A stretch of DNA of 5,560 nucleotides from Sulfurovum sp. (GTDB lineage: Bacteria > Campylobacterota > Campylobacteria > Campylobacterales > Sulfurovaceae): NCBI GenBank assembly GCA_015661535.1, contig DQVY01000262.1, positions 1-5,560 on the forward strand, in the 5' to 3' direction. Below are positions 1 to 5,390 of the stretch, one piece after another (within the stretch, counting starts at the first letter, position 1; each line of letters begins with the position of its first letter). A program made the translations under genes and the position numbers. The notes under the pieces are model-generated. The model was given only the letters and a program-made list of their open reading frames with translations. It searched no databases and was not told the origin of the DNA.

Positions 1-1
1 A

Positions 2-274
2 AAGTTGCAAGAGAGAAGTTTTGTAAGGGTCATTGGACACAAGGGAAAACCGGCTATGCCATGGGCAGCCACAACAACACTAAAGAACACCATGATCAAA
101 GCCAATGAGAAAAGAGCTGTCACTTATGATTTTAAACTCAAAAAAGGGGACAAAATAGAGGTAACACTGGGCTGGTTCCTTGTCAATCCAAAAGCAGTGA
201 AAGCCCTTGGTTTAGAAAAACTGAAAACGGCTACAGAGTTCCACACTTTTAAACAAGAGACTTTTCAATTTTAG
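2..274 (+). CDS. C-terminal fragment of a probable periplasmic multihaem-cytochrome-type protein
   Basis: The reading frame is open from the left edge of the window, so this is the 3' end of a longer gene; the in-frame TTG at 5 is not a convincing start. About 90 residues are visible. They contain no CXXCH haem motif and no membrane segment. They read as a beta-rich domain: a PAMPWAATT stretch, a KANEKRAVTYDF strand, then GDKIEVTLGWFLVNPKA and a charged tail. From family knowledge, a 'valine-threonine-leucine-glycine, aromatic, leucine-valine-asparagine-proline-lysine' stretch resembles the C-terminal beta domain found after the haem region in cytochrome c554-type multihaem proteins. That match is from memory and is only a tentative identification. 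The TAG stop overlaps the AGGA ribosome binding site of the next gene, so the two are probably co-transcribed. A non-haem periplasmic protein is the main alternative. Confidence 0.5.
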   Translation, partial: KLQERSFVRVIGHKGKPAMPWAATTTLKNTMIKANEKRAVTYDFKLKKGDKIEVTLGWFLVNPKAVKALGLEKLKTATEFHTFKQETFQF

Positions 275-282
275 GATAAAAA

Positions 283-1134
283 ATGAAATTCTTACTATTA
301 GTGATTCTCTCTGCTTCTTTATGGGCCACATCAGAGACTATCCACTCCAGTATTGTGACCTATGCAGAAAACAAAACCTTTGAAAACTCAAAACAAAAAG
401 AAAATGGAAAAGTATATGGATTTGGTGCCGATCTGCATATAGATCGATCAGAATACAAATTCATATATGAACATGGAGACACAGCAACAAAACAGCCTCC
501 ACTCAGGGAAGACCTGCATACAGACAAACTTTTTTTACGCTACAGCTATAAGATTCAAAACGATCTTGCATTCAATCTGAACTACATCCATATTCTCAAT
601 GACAACATCGCCATTACCGATGACGGTCAAAGTTTTGCTGCAGGCCTCAGCTACTCTCCGAAAAAAAATCTGCTTACAAACTTTACCCAATATTATACCA
701 ATTATGAAGATTTTACTGTTTTCCAAAGTGATTTTAAAATAGAATACAAAACGAAGACAGACAAAATAAAATTTAGACTCAGTTCAATCACAAAATACCT
801 TGACATTCATGATAAGAATATCAATATATTCACCAAAAATGCAAAAGACAAGTACTTTACCAGCGGACTGAAACTGCATATGATTTATGAAAGCTATCAT
901 TTTGCTGCGGCTGCCTATTTCGGGAAAAGGGCATTTGCCATTATGGATGACGGGTTTAAAATACAGCATCATGCCATGGAATTTGACAGAACCTATGCCC
1001 TGGCTGTAGGTAAAAATATTTCAAATTTTGTTATCCGCCTGCAATACATCTATCAACGCGCCACAGAACTCCCCATTCATAATGACAATGTAAATATCTC
1101 AAATTTCAGAATGCTACTTAATTATAAATTTTAA
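283..1134 (+). CDS. Putative outer-membrane beta-barrel protein, hypothetical
   Basis: The product is 283 residues. Residues 1-15 form a short signal peptide (a lysine, a leucine/isoleucine core, then LWA before a predicted cleavage near residue 15-16). The rest has no hydrophobic helix but shows repeated amphipathic strands rich in alternating aromatic residues, for example KLFLRYSYKI, FNLNYIHIL, FAAGLSYSP, FAAAAYFGK and FVIRLQYIYQR. It ends in a strand closing with phenylalanine (LLNYKF), the usual BAM-recognition ending of outer-membrane barrels. The size suits roughly 12-14 strands. The start is supported by AGGA at 273-276, six bases before the ATG. It lies 8 bp after the preceding gene, so the pair probably forms one transcript; if the upstream gene is a cytochrome, this may be an associated outer-membrane partner. 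The substrate is unknown and I do not recognise the family. Confidence 0.75.
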   Translation: MKFLLLVILSASLWATSETIHSSIVTYAENKTFENSKQKENGKVYGFGADLHIDRSEYKFIYEHGDTATKQPPLREDLHTDKLFLRYSYKIQNDLAFNLNYIHILNDNIAITDDGQSFAAGLSYSPKKNLLTNFTQYYTNYEDFTVFQSDFKIEYKTKTDKIKFRLSSITKYLDIHDKNINIFTKNAKDKYFTSGLKLHMIYESYHFAAAAYFGKRAFAIMDDGFKIQHHAMEFDRTYALAVGKNISNFVIRLQYIYQRATELPIHNDNVNISNFRMLLNYKF

Positions 1135-1183
1135 GCAAAACAGACTTTTAATACCTATAAAACAAATGATCTGAAGAAGGTTT

Positions 1184-1192
1184 TGCTATAAT
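1184..1192 (+). promoter_or_regulatory. Extended -10 promoter for the DUF1538 operon
   Basis: TGC-TATAAT is a perfect sigma70 -10 hexamer (1187-1192) with the TGn extension. No good -35 hexamer is seen at 16-18 bp upstream, which is usual for extended -10 promoters and for AT-rich Campylobacterota promoters. The predicted transcription start, about 7 bases past the hexamer, falls at 1199-1200, on or next to the A of the ATG at 1200. Confidence 0.7.
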
Positions 1193-1199
1193 CCATCTT

Positions 1200-2726
1200 A
1201 TGAAAAATAGCTTGAAAATATTTGCCGGTGATTTAAAAAACTCTTTTAAAGACCTGCTTCCTATCATCGTTGTAGTGGCACTTTTTCAAGGTCTTATCAT
1301 CCAAGATGTGCCCGATAATCTTGCAACCATAGTGATCGGTTTAATCATTGTTGCCATAGGTCTTGCTCTGTTCATACGTGGTTTGGAATTGGGTATTTTT
1401 CCAATTGGTGAAGGGTTGGCGGTAGACTTTGCAAAAAAAGGTTCCGTCTTCTGGCTTTTACTCTTTGCCTTTACTATTGGCTTTGCTACAACCGTAGCTG
1501 AACCTGCCCTCATTGCCATTGCAGACAAAGCAGCTGTGATCTCCCATGGTCTTATAGATTCCTTTTGGTTACGCATGACCGTGGCACTCTCTGTTGGTTT
1601 TGCCATAGCCTTGGGTACACTGCGTATCTTGCTTGGTCACCCTATACATTACTATATCATCAGCGGATACATCATAGTGGTAGGGATCACCTTCTTTGCA
1701 CCCAAAGAGATCATAGGCTTGGCATATGATTCCGGTGGTGTCACCACTTCAACAGTGACAGTACCTCTGGTCGCTGCTTTGGGTATAGGGCTTGCATCAA
1801 GTATCAAGGGTCGCAACCCTGCCATTGACGGTTTTGGTCTGATCGCCTTTGCCTCACTTATGCCTATGATATTTGTTCAGGCATACGGAATCCTGGTCTA
1901 CTCCACATCCGCAACAGCAACAAAAACAGTAGAGATCGTAAGCAAAGTTTCAGAGAAAGGAAAAGCGGTAGCCTATCATTTTGACTGGATGAACATCTTC
2001 TGGGAACTGATCAATACGATCATGGATGTGATACCCATACTCGCAGTGATCTTCTTTTTTCAATATCTTGTCATCCGTAAATCTGTGGCACACTTACATA
2101 AGATCATTACAGGTATCCTTATGGTGATCCTGGGGCTATATGCCTTCATCGTGGGTCTTGAAATGGGACTTTTCCCTATTGGTGAAACGATTGCTCTGCA
2201 GCTTACCGGTATGGGCAATAATCTGCTCATCTATCTTTTTGCATTTCTTATAGGCTTTTCAACCACCATGGCAGAACCTGCACTGCTTGCCATAGCCATT
2301 AAAGCCGAAGAGATCACAGAAGGAAACCTTAAACAAAATGTCCTTAGAATTGTGGTAGCACTTGGTGTTGCCATAGGTATCTCTTTAGGTGCCTACAGGC
2401 TGGTCTCGGGTGATCCTATACACTACTATATTATTGCGGGGTATATTTTGGTTATTATTTTCACCTACTTTGCCCCTAAAAACATTGTACCTATTGCCTA
2501 TGACTCAGGAGGGGTGACCACCTCTACAGTGACTGTACCGTTGGTCGCCGCACTGGGTCTTGGCCTTGCAGAGAACATAGAAGGCAGAAACCCGCTTATT
2601 GACGGTTTTGGTCTCATTGCTTTTGCTTCACTCTTTCCCATGCTTACGGTAATGGGGTATGGTATATATGCAACACATATAAAGAAGAAACTAAAACAAT
2701 CCATTCAAAAAGGAGAAAATGTATGA
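1200..2726 (+). CDS. Tandem DUF1538 multi-pass membrane protein, putative transporter
   Basis: This 508-residue polytopic inner-membrane protein consists of two homologous DUF1538 units, about residues 15-230 and 270-490, joined by a polar linker (about 235-265). Each unit repeats the same motifs in order: GIFPIGE / GLFPIGE (65-71, 323-329), TTVAEPAL / TTMAEPAL (97-104, 355-362), HPIHYYIISGY / DPIHYYIIAGY (147-157, 405-415), the identical YDSGGVTTSTVTVPL (176-190, 434-448) and GRNP.IDGFGLIAFASL (204-220, 462-478). About 12-14 hydrophobic segments are visible. Conserved Glu, Asp, His and small residues within hydrophobic stretches fit an ion or solute pathway, but no substrate is established to my knowledge. 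The ATG at 1200 lacks a Shine-Dalgarno sequence and sits just after a -10 element, so translation is probably leaderless. It is the first gene of an operon with PII-like and CBS proteins, suggesting post-translational control. The family is clear; transport is inferred. Confidence 0.9.
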   Translation: MKNSLKIFAGDLKNSFKDLLPIIVVVALFQGLIIQDVPDNLATIVIGLIIVAIGLALFIRGLELGIFPIGEGLAVDFAKKGSVFWLLLFAFTIGFATTVAEPALIAIADKAAVISHGLIDSFWLRMTVALSVGFAIALGTLRILLGHPIHYYIISGYIIVVGITFFAPKEIIGLAYDSGGVTTSTVTVPLVAALGIGLASSIKGRNPAIDGFGLIAFASLMPMIFVQAYGILVYSTSATATKTVEIVSKVSEKGKAVAYHFDWMNIFWELINTIMDVIPILAVIFFFQYLVIRKSVAHLHKIITGILMVILGLYAFIVGLEMGLFPIGETIALQLTGMGNNLLIYLFAFLIGFSTTMAEPALLAIAIKAEEITEGNLKQNVLRIVVALGVAIGISLGAYRLVSGDPIHYYIIAGYILVIIFTYFAPKNIVPIAYDSGGVTTSTVTVPLVAALGLGLAENIEGRNPLIDGFGLIAFASLFPMLTVMGYGIYATHIKKKLKQSIQKGENV

Positions 2727-3073
2727 AATTCACCGCACTCATCGCAGTCATTGCAGATAAAGATGAAGAAGCTGCTATAGAGGTAGCAAAAAAACATGGT
2801 GCTGGTTCTGTCACCATCTTACATGGGAAGAACATAGGTCTGGAAGAGAAGAAGGTCTTTTTTGGACTCACTCTGGAAGAAAATGTCTCTGCTCTGCTTT
2901 TTGTACTGCCTCGTAAACTTTCCATGCAAGTGATGAAGTCCCTGCGTGAAGAGTTTGATATCGATAATCCTGATAAAATAGGTTTTGCTTTTACCATGCC
3001 TCTCTCTCATGTAGCAGGACTCGATACCAAAGAACTTCAAAAATTTGATGATGACATAAAATGTCTGTTATAA
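2723..3073 (+). CDS. PII-like (P-II family) regulatory protein
   Basis: The product is a 116-residue soluble protein of the PII-like ferredoxin-type alpha/beta fold, expected to be a homotrimer. The visible pattern is a first strand (FTALIAVI, 3-10), helix one (DEEAAIEVAKKHGAG), a strand and loop with SVTILHGKNIGLEEKKVFFG (29-48), a strand (SALLFVLPRKL, 56-66), a helix (MQVMKSLREEF) and the C-terminal IGFAFTMPLSHVAGL (86-100). The T-loop region, about residues 36-47, is short and lacks the tyrosine-containing segment uridylylated in classical GlnB/GlnK, so this is not a standard nitrogen regulator. By analogy with other PII-like partners of transporters, it probably binds a small ligand such as a nucleotide and gates the DUF1538 protein. 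Its ATG overlaps the upstream TGA (ATGA), and AAGGAG at 2710-2715 lies seven bases before the start, so translation is coupled. Confidence 0.8.
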   Translation: MKFTALIAVIADKDEEAAIEVAKKHGAGSVTILHGKNIGLEEKKVFFGLTLEENVSALLFVLPRKLSMQVMKSLREEFDIDNPDKIGFAFTMPLSHVAGLDTKELQKFDDDIKCLL

Positions 3074-3083
3074 GGAGAAAATA

Positions 3084-3476
3084 ATGTTAGTAAAAGATGT
3101 AATGACCCCGAAAGAAAAACTGATTGTAGTTGAACCAACCGCTACAGTAAGAGAAGCACTAAAACTCATGCGCAAACACTCTGTACGCTCTATAGTTGTA
3201 AATAAGACACAGGAAGATGGTGCTTTTGGTTTAGTAACATTTAAAAATATATTACAAAGTATTGTCGCAGAAGATGGTGACATAGACCTATTGAATGTTT
3301 ACGATATTGCAGCAATACCAGGCATGTCCATTTCTGCACAGATCAATGTAAAATACGCTGCAAGGATGATGGTCACATCAAGTATTAAACGTCTCTTGGT
3401 GATTGACAACAATGAACTTCATGGTATCCTGACCATGACAGATATCATTGAAATTCTTATGAACTCTGTGGAATAA
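3084..3476 (+). CDS. Tandem CBS domain protein (Bateman module)
   Basis: This 130-residue cytosolic protein is made almost entirely of two CBS motifs, about residues 6-57 (VMTPKEKLIVVEPTATVREALKLM then SIVV and GLVTFKNIL) and 74-127 (ending RLLVIDNNELHGILTMTDIIEIL). Paired CBS motifs form a Bateman module that usually binds adenosine nucleotides or related ligands and transmits energy status. The second motif has the intact T-x-x-D ribose-binding signature (TMTD, 117-120). The first has TFKN (52-55), with Asn in place of Asp, so the two sites may differ in affinity or ligand. No catalytic or DNA-binding domain is attached, so it probably acts on a partner, most plausibly the DUF1538 membrane protein or the PII-like protein. 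AAGGAG at 3072-3077 lies six bases before the ATG and overlaps the stop of the PII-like gene, placing it in the same operon. Confidence 0.88.
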   Translation: MLVKDVMTPKEKLIVVEPTATVREALKLMRKHSVRSIVVNKTQEDGAFGLVTFKNILQSIVAEDGDIDLLNVYDIAAIPGMSISAQINVKYAARMMVTSSIKRLLVIDNNELHGILTMTDIIEILMNSVE

Positions 3477-3495
3477 TTTACCCCACACTCTTTTT
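3467..3495 (+). terminator. Weak candidate intrinsic terminator at the convergent junction
   Basis: TGTGG (3467-3471) can pair with CCACA (3483-3487) around an 11-base loop, followed by CTC and five T residues (3491-3495). It is the only hairpin-plus-T-tract I see for the rightward operon. The 5-bp stem and large loop make it weak. On the opposite strand the stem is not followed by a T tract, so it would act in one direction only. Confidence 0.25.
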
Positions 3496-4707
3496 CAATG
3501 GAGGAAAGGTAAGTATAAATGTACTCCCTTCTCCTTTTTGTGACTCCAAAGCCAATTTAATGTTGTACTTTTTACAAATAGAAAGTACAATATTAAGTCC
3601 TATGCCAAAACCGCCGCGCTCTTCATTGGCCCTGTGATAACGGGTAAAAATATCTTCTTGAATTTTAGGTTCAATTCCTATACCCGTATCTTTTACCTCT
3701 AAAATATTCTTTTCTAAACCAATAAAAATACTGTCTCCCACATCTGAATACTTTATGGCATTGGAGAGCAAATTATCTATGAGTCTTGCTGCCGATATTC
3801 TAGGCATCAGTACCTCAGTCTTTTTCAGATCAAGTGATATATGTAAACGCTTAGACTCGATCAACTCTTTTACATACTCAACACGTTCCTTCACGATCTC
3901 ATCAAAATACAAACATTCAGAAGGTTCTACTTTCCCTTCAAGTCTATAAGTGAGAGAACTGTACATCACAGAAAGTCTTTTGGCACTCGCCTCTAAACGT
4001 TTTAGTTTTTTGGGTTCTACCTCTTTAAGTGACTGTATCGTCATCAAAATAGCAGAAATAGGTGTGTTCAGTTCATGGGTTGTGTCAGAAATAAACCTGT
4101 CTAAAGATTCAATTTGTTCGCGAACGGGTCTGAGGAACAATCGTCCCAGAAAATAACCAACAATGCCCATTAAAATAAATGAAAAGACCAAATAGCCTAT
4201 GATCTTGATACGCAATGCTTTTAAGGCCGCAGAAAGATCATTTTCTTTCAATACGATATACTTCACACCCAAATGTTCTTTTTCATCTTCTATAACCGTA
4301 TAACACTTGCCGTCTACCATAAAAAAATCATTATCAAATTTCTCTACCTTGTCAATTTCTGTAAAAAACGGTTTTTGTCTTTTATCATAATACCCTGCAT
4401 CAAAACGACAATGTTTCAGCCCTTTTAAAAAAGCTTTTCTACGCAATGGTTCTGAAGCTTTTTCACCATCTTTCATGGCTTTCATCGCAATTTTAGAGGA
4501 GAGCATACGTGCCTGGTACATCATTTCAAACTTCATGGCACTCTTCATGGATGCACGGTTGTTTTCAAAAAACAGGTAGCCGATAATAGCAAGCAATATA
4601 AAAACAGAAGAGAGATACAGTGCTAAAAATCTGAACAGTGATTTACGCTCATACGATGTTAAAACGATAACCTTCTCCTTTAATATTGTCAAAATATTCT
4701 TTCTCAA
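3478..4707 (-). CDS. Membrane sensor histidine kinase of a two-component system
   Basis: The product is up to 409 residues. It has a membrane segment at about 27-47, an extracytoplasmic sensor region at about 48-166 with no family I recognise and two cysteines (C100, C135), and a second membrane segment at about 168-189. A HisKA dimerisation domain carries the phosphoacceptor H211 in the H-box HELNTP. The HATPase_c domain has an N-box (DNLLSNAIKY, 311-320), G1 (DTGIGI, 340-345), an F-box region (IFTRYHRA) and G2 (GGFGIG, 365-370). All catalytic motifs are present, so the kinase should be active. It phosphorylates, by inference, the OmpR-family regulator encoded just upstream. The start is uncertain. 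The longest frame opens with TTG at 4707, 59 bp inside the regulator gene, with a second TTG at 4692. The strongest ribosome binding site (4675-4681) precedes no standard in-frame start. The sensed signal cannot be read from the sequence. Confidence 0.9.
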   Translation of the reverse strand: MRKNILTILKEKVIVLTSYERKSLFRFLALYLSSVFILLAIIGYLFFENNRASMKSAMKFEMMYQARMLSSKIAMKAMKDGEKASEPLRRKAFLKGLKHCRFDAGYYDKRQKPFFTEIDKVEKFDNDFFMVDGKCYTVIEDEKEHLGVKYIVLKENDLSAALKALRIKIIGYLVFSFILMGIVGYFLGRLFLRPVREQIESLDRFISDTTHELNTPISAILMTIQSLKEVEPKKLKRLEASAKRLSVMYSSLTYRLEGKVEPSECLYFDEIVKERVEYVKELIESKRLHISLDLKKTEVLMPRISAARLIDNLLSNAIKYSDVGDSIFIGLEKNILEVKDTGIGIEPKIQEDIFTRYHRANEERGGFGIGLNIVLSICKKYNIKLALESQKGEGSTFILTFPPLKKSVG

Positions 4708-5302
4708 ATATTTTTCTCAAATTTTTTATGTACGTCCGGATAGTGGCATGAGTAGGCACATGTTCATCATCCCATACATTTTCTATGATCTCGTCACAAG
4801 AGATGATCTTTCCACTGTTACGTATAAAGTATTCAAGGACACGTGCTTCTTTCTGTCTCATCTCTATGATTTTGTCTCCCACAAAAATTTGATGTGCCTT
4901 GGGAACAAATTTCATACCGTCAAATTCTATTTCTTCCTGCAAACGGTAAATTTTGACAATATGTTCTATGCGTGCATGAAGTTCTTCAAGTTCAAAAGGT
5001 TTTTTCAAGTAGTCATCTGCACCAAGGTCAAAGCCTTTTTTAAGGTCATCAATACCTGCGAGTGAAGTAATGTAGATAGCAGGCGTGGTATTGCCTATTT
5101 CACGAAGATAAGAGAGAATTTCAAAACCATCAATGTTAGGTACATTGACATCAAGCAGTAACATATCGTACATGCCAATGCCTATGGCATCCAATGCTTT
5201 TTCTCCATCAAAAAAGCTCTCTACATCATACCCTTGCTCCAGAAGAAATTCTTCAATAATTTCCTGCAGTATCACATCATCTTCAAGCAACAATATTTTC
5301 AT
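4649..5302 (-). CDS. OmpR/PhoB-family response regulator
   Basis: This is a 217-residue transcription factor. The receiver domain (1 to about 118) has the acidic pocket E7-D8-D9, the phosphoacceptor D51 in LLLDVNVP, the switch threonine T79, the switch aromatic Y98 and the conserved K101 before PF. The winged-helix DNA-binding domain (about 122-217) has the MRQKEARVLEYFIRN helix, the recognition region THATIRTYIKNLRKIF and the typical wing ending GEGYRF. Length and motifs are standard, and no residue is missing. The ATG is supported by GGAAGG (plus-strand 5309-5314), six bases away. The gene leads a regulator-then-kinase operon with the histidine kinase, and it is divergent from a small lipoprotein gene across 88 bp containing a palindrome that could be its operator. 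It resembles many Campylobacterota regulators and I do not assign a specific name. Confidence 0.93.
   Translation of the reverse strand: MKILLLEDDVILQEIIEEFLLEQGYDVESFFDGEKALDAIGIGMYDMLLLDVNVPNIDGFEILSYLREIGNTTPAIYITSLAGIDDLKKGFDLGADDYLKKPFELEELHARIEHIVKIYRLQEEIEFDGMKFVPKAHQIFVGDKIIEMRQKEARVLEYFIRNSGKIISCDEIIENVWDDEHVPTHATIRTYIKNLRKIFEKEYFDNIKGEGYRFNIV
4675..4681 (-). promoter_or_regulatory. Strong ribosome binding site inside the regulator gene, for the kinase
   Basis: On the minus strand this reads AAAGGAG, the best Shine-Dalgarno match near the kinase start. It lies 24-33 bp before the regulator's TGA. Six bases further on, the kinase frame has ATC (4666-4668), not ATG, GTG or TTG. The nearest ATG (overlapping the regulator's TGA) is out of frame and stops after nine codons. 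The site therefore does not match either in-frame TTG upstream of it (4707, 4692). Confidence 0.5.
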
Positions 5303-5321
5303 TTAAAACCTTCCATTCCTA

Positions 5322-5327
5322 ACTATA
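5322..5327 (-). promoter_or_regulatory. Candidate -10 element for the two-component operon
   Basis: Minus-strand TATAGT matches the -10 consensus at five of six positions and would start transcription near 5315, giving a leader of about 12 bases carrying the GGAAGG ribosome binding site. No clear -35 is present at 17 bp, which would fit an activator-dependent or weak promoter. Confidence 0.35.
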
Positions 5328-5347
5328 AAGAAAGTGTAACATATCCT

Positions 5348-5367
5348 GTGTGTAAAGAAGTACACAC
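5348..5367. promoter_or_regulatory. Palindromic candidate operator in the divergent intergenic region
   Basis: GTGTGTA (5348-5354) and TACACAC (5361-5367) form a perfect inverted repeat with a 6-bp spacer AAGAAG. A further half-site, GTGTAA, occurs at 5334-5339, matching GTGTAA at 5350-5355 as a direct repeat 16 bp apart. The palindrome covers about -43 to -24 of the predicted lipoprotein start and about -33 to -52 of the predicted regulator start. It is well placed to control one or both genes. Binding by the adjacent OmpR-family regulator is an inference. Confidence 0.45.
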
Positions 5368-5375
5368 TCTCTTTA

Positions 5376-5384
5376 TGCTACAAT
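5376..5384 (+). promoter_or_regulatory. Extended -10 promoter of the small lipoprotein gene
   Basis: TGC-TACAAT is an extended -10 element (hexamer 5379-5384, five of six consensus positions). The predicted transcription start, seven bases past the hexamer, is 5391, the A of the ATG. There is no Shine-Dalgarno sequence between it and the start. The -35 region is occupied by the palindrome at 5348-5367. Confidence 0.6.
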
Positions 5385-5390
5385 ACCCGC

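Noticed and set aside
1156..1191. Loose dyad (TATAAAAC and GTTTTGCTATA) before the DUF1538 gene
   Set aside because: Only AAAAC/GTTTT pairs continuously, across a 17-base loop in AT-rich DNA. It is too weak for a terminator or operator, and its right arm is explained by the -10 element.
1286..1606. Open minus-strand frame of 106 codons within the first DUF1538 half
   Set aside because: It lies wholly inside a clearly coding gene, has low-complexity Ala/Lys/Pro/Met content typical of antisense frames, and has no ribosome binding site or recognisable domain.
1725..2570. Repeated DNA at the two YDSGGVTT motifs as a recent duplication or recombination site
   Set aside because: The protein is identical over 15 residues but many codons differ at the third position, so the repeat is an ancient domain duplication and not recent DNA-level repetition.
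2644..2997. Open minus-strand frame of 117 codons across the end of the DUF1538 gene and the PII-like gene
   Set aside because: Both genes on the plus strand have good family evidence and matched ribosome binding sites. The antisense product is serine-rich with no domain.
4649..4656. ATG overlapping the regulator's TGA as the kinase start
   Set aside because: It is out of frame with the kinase and reaches a stop after nine codons, while the kinase frame reads on without interruption. I see no sign of a frameshift that would connect them.
4748..5065. Open plus-strand frame of 105 codons opposite the response regulator
   Set aside because: It is antisense to a well-supported receiver/winged-helix gene, and the product is Phe/Cys-rich without any pattern.
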